A stretch of DNA of 64,000 nucleotides from DTU052 sp050951725. GTDB taxonomy: Bacteria > Bacillota > Syntrophomonadia > Syntrophomonadales > DTU052. A program made the translations under genes and the position numbers. How positions within the stretch are numbered: position 1 is the stretch's first letter; the number at the start of each line of letters is the position of its first letter. The notes beneath the pieces were generated by a model. It had not been told where the DNA came from and did not search any database. It was given only the letters and a program-made list of their open reading frames with translations. This document shows, piece by piece, positions 20,543-29,981 of this stretch. The stretch is taken from the NCBI GenBank assembly GCA_050951725.1, contig JBMNJO010000019.1, positions 1 to 64,000 of the forward strand. The letters are read 5' to 3'.

Positions 20543-21872
20543 TGCTATCATCTCCCTCTAGGTTACGGTAGGCTATCGCCCCCAATTTTCGTTCTTTGCG
20601 GACTTGGCTTTTTGTCTCCAAGGTCTTAAGATACCGGGATTCCCGTGGCGTTTTTGGATGAACTGTCTCTGTTTTCAAGTAAGCAGTATTCCACTCCGGA
20701 ATCACCAGAGTCTTAGCCAGACTCTGCCGCTGTCCCTGGTGCCAGACTTCAACAGCAGAAAGATCCAAGGGGTCATAGCGGACATCTATCGTTTTTCTAG
20801 TCCACTGAGGACCGGCCTCGAACACCTTGCCTTCGAGTTTAAAACAACCGGCCTTGTCCACACGGCACGACTTCTCCCACAAGAAGGCATCCCGGAGCTC
20901 CTCCGGATTAGCAAAACGAAGTCTTTTAGTATCCTGTTGGAAACGAACTGCGGGAGAGATATTACCTAACGCGGAATGGGGTTGGTGGTTGTAGCCCTCT
21001 TCTACCCAGACCGCGAATGCCCGGTTTAGTTCTTCCAGGGTCGCAGGAGGGTCAAGGGAGATTTCAGACAGAAAGGCTTCTACAGTGCGGTTAAAACGTT
21101 CAACCTTGCCTTTACTTTCAGGGCTATAGGGTTGGGTATTTAAATGCCGTATTTTCAGGCGGGCGCAGCCCATTCTGAACCATTTGGAAACAAAGATCTT
21201 GCCATTATCAACGTAGACAGAAGCGGGAACTCCCCTTTTTAAGAGGGCTTTACGAAAAGTATCTTCCAGGATAGGCAGGCGCTGATCCAGGTAGAATTGT
21301 CCATGACAGATTAGCCGGGTAGCATCGTCAAGAAACACCAGAAGGTAGGTCCTCATTTTGCGTCCAGGTTTATTGGGATTGGGGATAAATGGCCCAAATT
21401 TGACATCGGTCTGCCACATTTGATTACGGTGTTCCTTCTGAAAACGTCGATGTCCGGTCTTATCTTTCATCAGTTCCTGACGAGTTAGGCCTTTAGCCGT
21501 AAGTTGCCGGGTTAAGGTAGAGCGGGCGATCTTGCCGGGGGGCACCAGCTTTTCACCCTCTAGGATTTGGATGATACGGCTGACACTACGTTCAGGGAGT
21601 TCTTCTTTAAGTTGCATCGCCTCCACCAGAAGTGGTTCATCAATTGCCCGGCACAGGCCGCAATCGGATCGACTTTTGGGCATGAGGGATTCAAAGCCGC
21701 CATCCCGGTAAGTTTTAAGGTAACGGCGCAGGGTTCGCTCCGATATTTCGTAACGTGCCAAAATCTCAGCCCTTCGTCTCCGAATCTCAGCAGCTTCTAG
21801 GTCGCTTTCAAGCAACGGGGCGATAATTTGAAATGTCTTTAGAGCTTTCTCATGCTTCTCGTTAGCATTCAT
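20535..21872 (-). CDS. rve/DDE transposase of transposon copy A (Mu/TnsB/IS481-like)
   Basis: A 445-residue protein with GGGAGGAAAG before ATG. Order: N-terminal HTH repeats (EISERTLRRYLKTYRDGGFE, then RSVSRIIQILEGE), rve core with MWQTDVKFGPF (Asp), YVDNGKIF (Asp) and SKGKVERFNRTVEAF (Glu), and a Mu-type C-terminal beta barrel. All three catalytic acids are present. It is paralogous along its length to the copy B gene at 33390-34745. It is intact, so copy A may still move. Confidence 0.92.
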   Translation of the reverse strand: MNANEKHEKALKTFQIIAPLLESDLEAAEIRRRRAEILARYEISERTLRRYLKTYRDGGFESLMPKSRSDCGLCRAIDEPLLVEAMQLKEELPERSVSRIIQILEGEKLVPPGKIARSTLTRQLTAKGLTRQELMKDKTGHRRFQKEHRNQMWQTDVKFGPFIPNPNKPGRKMRTYLLVFLDDATRLICHGQFYLDQRLPILEDTFRKALLKRGVPASVYVDNGKIFVSKWFRMGCARLKIRHLNTQPYSPESKGKVERFNRTVEAFLSEISLDPPATLEELNRAFAVWVEEGYNHQPHSALGNISPAVRFQQDTKRLRFANPEELRDAFLWEKSCRVDKAGCFKLEGKVFEAGPQWTRKTIDVRYDPLDLSAVEVWHQGQRQSLAKTLVIPEWNTAYLKTETVHPKTPRESRYLKTLETKSQVRKERKLGAIAYRNLEGDDSSV

Positions 21873-21955
21873 TACGCTTTCCTCCCTTGTCTGTTGGTTG
21901 TGGATTTACAATATCAGACAAGAGTATTGGCCAGCAGTGCAAAGTATGTGGTATT

Positions 21956-22522
21956 TCAAAGCCATAGGTCAACTGTGTCCCGGGTCAACCATATGTTAAC
22001 CGCCCCCATGATAGATGTGGACAGGATGGACGGCAGAGCAAAGAGTGCTGTTTTTAGGAGCTGCCAAGAGGATGACAGGTCATTTCCAATAAGGGTAGGC
22101 ATTTGACCGGTGGTTTTAACGGCAATGCTGGTCAGGAAACCAATCGCTTCGTTACAGATCAATGAAAAGCGATGGTGCCAGCGCCGGGCGGTACAAATAT
22201 CCTGTGGACCGCTGACTTGTTCGGGCGGTATCTCTTCCTCCATTATTATTTCAACGGCCTGGCTGATTACCGGCATTAAGTAACGTCTGTAAGGTGCAAT
22301 GAAGTCCGGAAGGATTGCATGGGTTTTATCACAGTCCTCGCACCGGCCCCGGAAAATCAAGATAAGGTTAGGTCCATCATCACCGATAACGATCCGAGAG
22401 TAATACCCGTGGTGGGATAGAAGCATGCCGCAGATGGGGCAGTGCCACTCTTGCTGAGCAACAGTGTGAAAGAAATTTTCCTGGTAGTCCTTTACTGATG
22501 ATCCCAAATACGTTACTATCAA
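21956..22522 (-). CDS. DUF6431-like zinc protein of transposon copy A
   Basis: A 188-residue protein with two CxxC knuckles (WHCPICGMLLSHHG and RGRCEDCDKTHAILPDF), then PYRRYLMPVISQAVEI and a segment RRWHHRF that looks like an HTH. I recognise this as the DUF6431 type. The same kind of gene sits in the same place in copy B (34795). It is probably a DNA-binding accessory protein of the transposon, perhaps in end recognition or regulation. The role is inference from constant company. Confidence 0.7.
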   Translation of the reverse strand: MIVTYLGSSVKDYQENFFHTVAQQEWHCPICGMLLSHHGYYSRIVIGDDGPNLILIFRGRCEDCDKTHAILPDFIAPYRRYLMPVISQAVEIIMEEEIPPEQVSGPQDICTARRWHHRFSLICNEAIGFLTSIAVKTTGQMPTLIGNDLSSSWQLLKTALFALPSILSTSIMGAVNIWLTRDTVDLWL

Positions 22523-22703
22523 GGTGCTTTTGGGAGAGAAGGTAAAGGTTCCAGGTGAGTTGCCGCTCGTATACCGGGAATCGGAACCTTCTCTTTTCCT
22601 TTTCGGATTTGATTTAAGGAACCATTTCCAGTATACAACTTGGTTGATTCTATTCGGCCACTTATTGTGGACAGGTCACAGGCATTTTATGTGGGCAGAA
22701 ACA

Positions 22704-24173
22704 TTTTAGAGCGGAGTTGGTTGCTTCGATTCCAGCACGATAACTGGTGTTTTCACGTCTGACCGCAATATTGTGTATTTGATCTCTAACCCGGTCAGCC
22801 TGGATGGTTTTTAAACTAACCCGTAATATCCGGTCTTTCTTCTGGGTCTTTACTGGACATATATCAAAATTCGGGCATCCTTGGCAATCCTCGTGTTTGA
22901 AGTGGCAACTGCTAGTCTTGGAACCGGGATTGAAATCGCTTCTAAATGGGATCTTGCCCTGGGGACAACTGATTATTTTCATATCATCATCAAACTTAAA
23001 ACTGGTTGTGGAAAGTTTATCTGATGGAGCCTTACGTCCGGTCATATCTGTATAGTGTAGGTTAACCTCTAGCTCATCTGCCATTTCTATGACCTCTTGG
23101 CCGTAGTAACCTCCATCTAAGTAGATGTCCTTTACATCCGTCCTTTGTTTGATGATGGGTATGCGCTCCTTAGCCATCTCTACATCGCTGATGTTATTGG
23201 GTTGTACTGAAAAGTCGGTAATCACCTGAATCGGGTTTTCTTTGCTACTGGTTTCGCTCACGTTTAAAACGTAGCCGCTATGGTTCTTACCCGCTTTGTT
23301 ACGGAAGGTAGCGTCACTATCATAAGCTGATTGCAGGGAACCGCTTTCAATTTCACTACTGGGCTTGGCGAGCCATATTCCCTTAGATTCATCGAAGGCA
23401 GCCTGTTCGCCTAGAAAACGCTTAAGCAGAACCATTTCTCGTTTTGAAGCAAGGTTACGATCCTTATTTGCCAAGTTATCTACCTCTTGCATGAGGTTAA
23501 GGACTTTCTGGAACCTGCTTTCCAGTTCCTGATTTCTAGTTCTGTATAGTAAATCAGTTCTGAAGCTATCTCTTAACACTTGTTTGAGATTATCGGAAAG
23601 CATGTTAGAAGCAATGCCTCTTACCGCTTGAACCAATACATCCAGGGCTAACGAGAGTCTACCGGCTTTCTTGATATTGGGAGAAATCAAGGTAGAATCC
23701 ATACGCTGGTCATCGGTTTTTATCCCGGCTTGTTCGATAAAATTCTTGGTTAGGATTTCAAACTGTTGGAAAATCACTTCATCTTGCTCGGGATACTCTA
23801 ATATGTGCCTATAAACTCTTTCTCTGAATTCGTAAAGGGTACGTTCAGCCAGGTAAACCTCACCCAGGTTTCTTATACCTAGGGCATAATTGACCTGGAA
23901 GTTAAAGTAGAACTGCTCGATTAATTCTTGATCAGTATAACCAAACATGTTTTTGATAATCTCTAATGACATCAGTATATTAACTGGAACATTGGGTCTG
24001 CCGGTATCAAGACAATACATGGGGGCAAACAGATCTTCGTTGATTTTACAAAAAACATGTTCATAGAAAACTGGTGCCCAGGTTTTGTTTAGTAGTTTGG
24101 CTACACTTGGTCTCATGGACTGGTAATGGCTAAAAAGTTCATCTTGATAGTGACTATCGTTTTTACGGAACAT
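22704..24173 (-). pseudogene. IS1182-family transposase, N-terminal part interrupted by transposon A
   Basis: ATG at 24173 (MFRKNDSHYQDELFSHYQ) with GGGTGG nine bases upstream fits the family better than the GTG at 24245. Recognisable segments: RPNVPVNILMSLEIIKNMFG, the DDE core around TDDQRMDSTLISPNIKKAG and DIYLDGGYYGQEVIEMADE, a Cys-rich patch CHFKHEDCQGCPNFDIC, and SYRAGIEATNSALK. At that point transposon A begins. The last residues read before a stop (CFCPHKMPVTCPQ) are transposon sequence. The rest of the protein is at 19459-19635. Confidence 0.9.
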
Positions 24174-24297
24174 ACTGCAAAACCACCCTAAAGTTAGTTT
24201 ATCTTTTATTTGCTTTAAATATCTAACTATTACTTCAATATTCACAGTGGTTTATCCTGCTGTTTTACAATATTTTTGGGGTTTTTGCAGTGGAATC

Positions 24298-25431
24298 AAA
24301 TACGATTTTGACTTAAATCGTAATGATTTAGATGTTCCTTCATATCTTGAGAGGCATTTTAAGAAATTTTCTGATGATATTGAGATAGCTGCATCCGGGA
24401 GTAATCCTTTACTTGGAACTGAATTTTGTGCTCAAGTACTAGACAACATATCTTTAATAAAGAGCATCTGTAACAAACTAGTGGAAATCGGGCGAATCAA
24501 CAGGAATGGGCAAATTAAGGATGCGTTTGAAAGTGCATATAATCTCTTCTCATCGATGGAACCTTATTACCTTTCTAGGTTATCTTGGGCTGGAAGAGAT
24601 GGCGACTACTATCGAATTAGACAAGGTGATTTACGTATTAAGCTGGGTGATGATAGTAGAAAGAAAAAGGCAGAATTGTTTCATATCAAAGATAGTAAAA
24701 GGAATCTAATTGGTGCTTACCGTTTTAGTATTCCGGGGTTCCCTTGCCTGTATTTAACGAGTGGTTTCGAGCTTGGGTGGTTTGAATCTGGGATGCCAAA
24801 GCAATTTAGTTATTGTAGAATGCTTATTGAAGAGAGTGGTGATAATGCACTACGGCTTATTGACATATCTAATAGACCTGTGGAACTACTTTCAGGTATT
24901 CGTGTATGGATTTTAAATGCCAAAGATAATCAGGATGAGCTCCGGAAAATTCACAACTATTTCCTGAACTACATTATTACATATCCATTAGCTGCAGCTT
25001 GCTCAATAAAAGTGAAAGATAGAGACGATAAGTTTGTTGAAGAATATGTTATTCCTCAAATGTTCATGAATTGGGTAAGGGAAAACGGCAGCCATGACGG
25101 TATTAGGTATAAATCATCCTTAAACACAACATTAGTCCAAGGAATGGGAGCGGTTAATATTGCACTACCAGTAAAAAAGTTTAGAGATGATGGCTTATGT
25201 GAGAGATTGACATCAAAAATTGCCGTTTCCGACATTGCGTATCTAGATGTTAACGAGGAATTTAAAAAGTATCAGCAATATCTTCAGGACATCATAGACT
25301 TCAAAATCGACCTTTGGGATAAAAGAATTAGGGAAAACTATAGTGGTGGATATGTACTAAAATTAATAGGTATATGCGAGACTATAACTGTTACATATAA
25401 TTCGATTATAAATGGTAGCCATCTAAATGAT
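24298..25431 (+). pseudogene. RES-domain protein, cut at both ends by IS elements
   Basis: The frame is open from inside the IS1182 end to inside the ISL3 left repeat; only 24298-25431 is native. A RES-type core is visible: ELFHIKDSKRNLIGAYRFSI, PGFPCLYLTSGFELGWFES and LRLIDISNRP, where RES toxins usually have Tyr/Arg, the RFSxPGxPxLYL string and a CWEE-like acid. RES domains are NAD+-degrading phosphorylases of toxin-antitoxin or defence loci. Here the CWEE-like acidic site reads GWFES, so activity is doubtful. The protein normally has an N-terminal segment that is missing. A natural stop is also missing; the apparent one at 25476 is IS sequence. Confidence 0.65.
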
Positions 25432-26887
25432 GGTTCCTCGCTAGATCGTGTGGGTAAACAAATGTTCCCAAAATAATAAGCAAAAAAGTCAAGTGGTAAA
25501 AATGGTATAAGGTGGTTGCAAATATCGCTGAACAATCAGATTTGAAGGAAGAGCCTTTGTCAGGGACGAAATGTATAGCTCATAACGATTCTGAAATAGG
25601 GGGACCTTCAAAAATGATAGATTACCAACACCTTTTTGCTGCTGCCTTAGGCTTAACACCTCCATGGAAAGTGCTCGATATAAGGTTTTCCGAGCCCCAA
25701 AACCGGTTGGACATATGGGTCGGTTTTTCTGAAGGAGATACTTTTGATTGCCCTGCCTGTGGTCAAGACGGTATGTCGGTTTATGATACCAAGGAAAAGA
25801 CCTGGCGGCACTTGAATTTTTTTCAGTACCGCACCTACCTGCATGCTCGCTTTCCCCGCATAGAATGCTCTAAGGGTTGTGGGGTCAAGCAGGTCAAAGC
25901 ACCTTGGGCCAGACCAGGCAGCGACTTTACCCTGCTCTTTGAATCTTTAATTATGATGCTGGCTCAGGATATGCCTGTTAAAGCTATCGCTGAATTAACA
26001 GGTGAACATGATACCAGACTATGGAGAATCCTTCACCATTATGTTAAAGAAGCTCGGGCCAAGATGGATTATTCGAAAATTCAGCAAGTAGGTATAGATG
26101 AAACAGCCGCCAAAAGGGGTCATGATTATATAACGCTTTTTGTGGACCTGGACACGGCCCGGTTGCTCTTTGCTACGCCTGGCAAAGGAAAAGAAACTGT
26201 TAATACATTTGTATCAGATTTACGCGACCATAAGGGTAATCCTAACAATATTGGGAGCGTGTGTTGCGACCTTTCTCCTTCATTTATTGCTGGAGTTAAG
26301 TCCTTTTTGCCCAAAGCTCAAATGGTTTTTGACCGTTTCCATATCATGAAAATCATTAATGCAGCAGTTGATGAAGTACGCAGGTATGAAAGCCGGGAAA
26401 ATGAACTACTTAAAAAAACCCGCTATATATGGCTTAAAAATCCGCAAAATCTAACCGCCAAACAGCGGAAAAAGCTCGATAGTTTAAAAAATGAACATAT
26501 CGATACTGTACGTGCTTACAACCTCAAACTCTCCTTCCAGGGCTTTTTTGACCAACCAGGCCTGGCGGCTGGTGAAGAGTATCTAAAGCGCTGGTTCTAC
26601 TGGGCCACTCATTCCAGGCTTGTACCGATGGTCAATGCAGCATATACCGTTAAAGAACACTGGGACGGTATTCTTAATTGGTTTAAATCTCGCATTTCCA
26701 ACGGCGTCCTGGAAGGAATCAATAGCCTAATTCAAGCTGCTAAAGCCAGGGCAAGGGGTTATCGTAATAGCAAAACCTTAATAACAATGTCTTACATAAT
26801 TTCCAGTCGTCTTAACTTTAACCTGCCCAGCTTATGCCCTTGTTAGATGTTTTTTCAGGCATTACCCACACGATCTAGCGAGGAACC
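25432..26887 (+). mobile_element. ISL3-family insertion sequence, complete
   Basis: A perfect 26-bp inverted repeat at 25432-25457 (starts GGTTCCTCGCTAG) and 26862-26887 brackets one transposase, 1456 bp in all. The flanking octamers TAAATGAT and TATAAGTA are not identical, so either no duplication was kept or one flank was later changed. Confidence 0.88.
25614..26846 (+). CDS. ISL3-family transposase
   Basis: A 410-residue transposase. ATG at 25614 has AGGGGG ten bases upstream and is preferred over the earlier start at 25512. N-terminal zinc motif FDCPACGQDG with a later ECSKGCGVKQ, then a DDE_Tnp_ISL3 core: VGIDETAAKRGHDYITLFVD, VCCDLSPSFIAGVK, VFDRFHIMKIINAAVDEVRR, and the terminal NGVLEGINSLIQAAKARARG. 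It is intact. Confidence 0.93.
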   Translation: MIDYQHLFAAALGLTPPWKVLDIRFSEPQNRLDIWVGFSEGDTFDCPACGQDGMSVYDTKEKTWRHLNFFQYRTYLHARFPRIECSKGCGVKQVKAPWARPGSDFTLLFESLIMMLAQDMPVKAIAELTGEHDTRLWRILHHYVKEARAKMDYSKIQQVGIDETAAKRGHDYITLFVDLDTARLLFATPGKGKETVNTFVSDLRDHKGNPNNIGSVCCDLSPSFIAGVKSFLPKAQMVFDRFHIMKIINAAVDEVRRYESRENELLKKTRYIWLKNPQNLTAKQRKKLDSLKNEHIDTVRAYNLKLSFQGFFDQPGLAAGEEYLKRWFYWATHSRLVPMVNAAYTVKEHWDGILNWFKSRISNGVLEGINSLIQAAKARARGYRNSKTLITMSYIISSRLNFNLPSLCPC

Positions 26888-26902
26888 TATAAGTATTTCT
26901 TG

Positions 26903-27232
26903 ATGGATAGTATTGAGTATAAACTTCAGAAATTTTTCTATGACTCTGAGGATATGGAGCAATTTTATGCTAAAGGACGATTAGATGAAGTGATTTTATA
27001 CTTTGAAGATAATGAGGAACGGCTATGCTTTGAGTTTTATGCAGAAAACAGGCAGAAACTTGTAGAGCAATATATAAAAGAGGCAGATAAAACTTATTTT
27101 CAAATTGATGTTGTAGATGAGCATGTCAAGAAAATAGAAAAGCACAGACTTTCAACCGGGTTAGCTTTAAACAGGCTATTAATGGCATATCGAGAAATGC
27201 TTAGCAAAACTACTTCAATGAGTCAAAAGTGA
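26903..27232 (+). CDS. Small acidic protein of unknown function
   Basis: About 109 residues, beginning MDSIEYKLQKFFYDSEDMEQ 15 bases after the ISL3 right end. The frame is also open back to the IS edge and would join the RES fragment in frame without the IS, so it could be the displaced tail of that protein or a separate gene whose ribosome site was lost. The composition is acidic and helical; no motif is recognised. It is followed 13 bases later by another unknown gene, suggesting a two-gene unit. Confidence 0.5.
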   Translation: MDSIEYKLQKFFYDSEDMEQFYAKGRLDEVILYFEDNEERLCFEFYAENRQKLVEQYIKEADKTYFQIDVVDEHVKKIEKHRLSTGLALNRLLMAYREMLSKTTSMSQK

Positions 27233-27245
27233 ATGAGGTGGGATT

Positions 27246-27767
27246 TTGAACAAGCAGATTTTATTTGAAAGTAAAGAACAGGTTGATAATTTAAGAAAAA
27301 GAATAATAAACACTACAAATACCAAGCTAAAAGATCTATGGCAGAGTGGAGAGGGTATAGATTTTCTAAGAAAAGTAAAATTTGAGCCATGTGGCTACGA
27401 TCCCTTATTTGAGCATGGTACAAACTTTATAGAGCAAACCAATCAAACTTTTACATATCTTGTCTGCTTAGAGGCAGTAAGTATACTACTGTCAAAGTAT
27501 CCATCGCACAGGTTCATGGTGAATTTTGGTACAGAAAGTGGTTTTGATGTTGTGTCCGAGGATGAAAGCATAATTTGTGAGTGCTTTGCAGCAACAACGC
27601 CGTCCAGTAATAAGAAGTTGGAACTTGATGTGCTTAAGGTTTATACCAATAAAACTGCGGTGTCGAAATATGTAATTTACTATGTAGCAACCCCAAAAGA
27701 AAAGCATGTTGAAAATATCAAAGATAAGTACAGCGGTGTGGAAGTAATTGCCTTAAAAAGCTTATAG
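27246..27767 (+). CDS. Unknown protein with nuclease-like acid pattern
   Basis: A 173-residue protein with TTG start and AGGTGGG upstream. The core reads RFMVNFGTESGFDVVSEDES followed by IICECFAATTPSSNKKLELD. The pattern G-x-D then an E-x-F/A strand with a later Lys is like a PD-(D/E)xK nuclease fold, but I cannot assign a family. It sits with the preceding small gene between an ISL3 element and a transposon end, in the position of cargo. A defence or toxin role is only a guess. Confidence 0.6.
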   Translation: MNKQILFESKEQVDNLRKRIINTTNTKLKDLWQSGEGIDFLRKVKFEPCGYDPLFEHGTNFIEQTNQTFTYLVCLEAVSILLSKYPSHRFMVNFGTESGFDVVSEDESIICECFAATTPSSNKKLELDVLKVYTNKTAVSKYVIYYVATPKEKHVENIKDKYSGVEVIALKSL

Positions 27768-27948
27768 GTTAGGAGATGGAAGAAAAACTCCTGATTACTT
27801 GGATTATCAAAAAATCAATATCTCAAGCATCGGAATAGCGGTTCTTTTAGACTGTAATATGCATTTTGAAAACATCAAGAGTAGCGGTGCTTGGGAGGGT
27901 GCAAAATGCACCCTCCCCTCAGTAAATCGTTGAACATTAGGCAAGGGG
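27768..27948. other. Non-coding stretch with a GC-rich hairpin and an AATCGTTGAA motif
   Basis: No gene is seen. A perfect 10-bp hairpin, GGGAGGGTGC (27893-27902) and GCACCCTCCC (27908-27917), lies just before GTAAATCGTTGAAC (27922-27935). That is one copy of the motif that is arrayed at 18543-18616 and, inverted, at 16573-16621. Confidence 0.45.
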
Positions 27949-28114
27949 TGTGCATTGTATCATTTGATAGTAGATTAGCCATAAACTCAAATCTAGGCGT
28001 TTTTAGGACGTTGGGTGTTACTGCTAGCCCATAATATCCAGCAATAGACGGCGTTAGTTGTCCAAAAGTTGACGGATATAGCGTCCAACAATTGCCCCGT
28101 GGGGGTAGGGAGAA

Positions 28115-28762
28115 CTAACCCAGCTCTCCCTGGATGACCAATTTCACCATGTGATCGTCGATAATTCTCCGATTGTTCTGCGCTCCATAGAGCAGGCAGT
28201 GAGTGCAGACCTTGTTAACCATCCTTGCTGCTCCACCGGAGAACTTAAAAATCTCATCGATAGCGTTATCGGAGAAGATATCATGGTCAGCACCTGCATA
28301 TTCCAGGTGTCGTTTTACGTAGTCTCCAACCTCAGCCCTGTCAAGATGAGATAGCCTACAAATCAGGTCAATTCTTTGCCTAATTGCCGCATAAGATTGA
28401 AGCTTGAACCTTTCCCAGAGTTCGTTCTGACCAACCAAAACCAATGCCATGGGACTCTGAGCATCCATTTTGAAGTTCAACAAGAACCGGACTTCTTCAA
28501 GCATCTCCTTATCCAACAGATGGGCTTCGTCTACGATTACTACCGGCTGTAGCTTGTGGATGCCCTTCATCAGTTCAATCTCTTTATGCAGCTGACGTTT
28601 GGCATCGCCCCGATAGAATTTGGCTTCACACCCTAACTGCTCAAGTAAGCCTTTGTAAAAATGCCTCGGTGTAAGCTTGGAATCCGCCAGGTACATTACC
28701 ATGAATTTAGTATTATCCAGGATATCTTTAAACCTTCGAATAGTTGTGGTCTTTCCTGTCCC
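28115..28762 (-). pseudogene. Copy B transposon ATPase, C-terminal part broken at Walker A
   Basis: Minus strand from 28762 begins GTGKTTTIRRFKDILDN and continues with LTPRHFYKGLLEQLG, VVIVDEAHLLDKEML and a C-terminus paralogous to the copy A ATPase. The missing N-terminus is at 33245-33397, which ends LFAVVTGDV. Joined they read TGDVGTGKTTT, a perfect Walker A. Both break points carry the 4-mer CACA (28762-28765 and 33245-33248, + strand), as expected for an IS21 target duplication. Confidence 0.85.
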
Positions 28763-28765
28763 ACA

Positions 28766-29981
28766 GCAGGCAACAGAAGAGCTGCCCATGGGTTACCAGG
28801 CCCAGGTTGATCTAGGATTTATCAACCTTAAGAATACTGAGGGTCAGAAGGTAAAGCTTACTGGATTCGGGCTAGTCCTATCACGCAGCCGTCAAAAGTA
28901 CGTTGAATGGGAGGACAAACCACTAACCACGGCCAGGTTCATACATATGCATTATCGGGCATTTGAATTTATGGGAGGGGTGCCAGAAGAAATAGTCTAC
29001 GACCAGGATAGGCTCTTGGCCATAAGCGAAAACTCTGGTGATGTCATATTTACGGCCGAGTTTGAGAGGTTCCGGCAACAGATGGGATTCAGAGTATATC
29101 TCTGTCGCAAAAACGATCCCGAGACCAAAGGTAAAATTGAAGCGGTTATCAAATACGCAAAGAACAATTACGCCCGGCACCGGATCTTTGATAACATCAC
29201 GGATTTTAATCAGGGGTGTATAGAATGGCTAGCAAGAACCGGAAACGCCAATATACATGGCACAACAAAAATGGTACCGGCAGAAGTGTTTAAGGAAGAG
29301 CAAAAACACTTAAAACCGATACCGAACATAATTAATCAACCTGAAGAAATTGTAACAAGGCAGGTGCGTAAAGACAATACCATATGGTTCAACGGCAATC
29401 GGTATACTCTGCCCCTTGGCAGTTATTATCCCGAAAGGGAGGTAGTAATTAAAGAAGACCAGGGTCTTCTCAGTATATTTGACCTGAATACAGGTGAGCA
29501 GTTGGCCATTCACAGGATAGCGCTTGAAAAAGGCAAACTGATCAGCAACAACAACCATAAGCGTGACCATTCAGCAAAGATAGCCGAATTTTTTGAGAAT
29601 ACACTGGCTAACTTGGGAGGAAGTGAGACAGCAGTTGCTTTCTTGAAGGGCATTCGTAAAGAAAAGCCCAGATACATTCGTGACCAGTATGATCTTATCA
29701 ATCGAACGATTGCAAATCATGACGCAGAAACGATATTTCAGGCATTAAGCCATTGCTTAGAAAGACGGATTTTTAGTGCCGTCGAGTTCGCAATAGCTCT
29801 CGATTACGTTGCCCAAACCAAAGAGAGCAAGACAAGTGGATCCATACTTGATACATCGGCCATACCTCCCGCCTACCGAATCAAAACAGAGGTAAGAAAT
29901 ATTAGCGAGTATGCCGCTATTTATGGAGGTGTGAACGTTGAACAAGGCCGAAGAAACCAGAGGTTACATGAAAAGCCTTAA
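28766..29981 (+). pseudogene. istA: IS21 transposase istA, N-terminally truncated
   Basis: Family sequence begins at about 28767 (QATEELPMGYQAQVD), roughly where residue 130 of a whole IstA should be. The HTH domain and probably the first catalytic region boundary are lost; the bases before are from the ATPase gene on the other strand. The remaining core includes EEIVYDQDRLLA (Asp) and DPETKGKIEAVIKYAKNNY (Glu). It ends at 29981, overlapping the start of istB by 44 bases. Confidence 0.85.

Larger units (their letters stand above)
19636..22703 (-). mobile_element. Three-gene transposon, copy A (DUF6431, rve transposase, ATPase), with ends and TSD
   Basis: Left tip TGTTGCCGCCCA (19636) and right tip TGGGCAGAAACA (to 22703) are imperfect inverted repeats, with TGTGACC recurring inside both ends. 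The flanks are a direct 6-bp duplication TTTTAG at 19630-19635 and 22704-22709. Removal with one duplication restores the host IS1182 transposase frame (ATNSALKRGEDLNNL), which proves the boundaries. The element is 3068 bp and carries three co-oriented genes on the minus strand. TG...CA tips and a DDE plus AAA ATPase pair place it in the Mu/Tn7/IS481-like group. Confidence 0.9.
19320..24297 (-). mobile_element. IS1182-family element interrupted by a 3.07-kb transposon
   Basis: A 17-bp inverted repeat, GATTCCACTGCAAAAAC at 19320-19336 and its complement at 24281-24297, brackets a transposase split in two (22704-24173 and 19459-19635, minus strand). Taking out 19636-22703 plus one copy of TTTTAG leaves a ~1.9-kb IS with an uninterrupted ~546-residue transposase. 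The right end of the IS abuts the RES-domain gene, whose N-terminus is missing, so the IS probably landed in that gene's 5' region. Confidence 0.8.

Noticed and set aside
25432..25476. Natural C-terminus of the RES protein
   Set aside because: These bases are the ISL3 inverted repeat, so the stop belongs to the IS.
25424..26895. 8-bp target duplication of the ISL3 element
   Set aside because: The flanking octamers TAAATGAT and TATAAGTA differ, so no duplication can be claimed.
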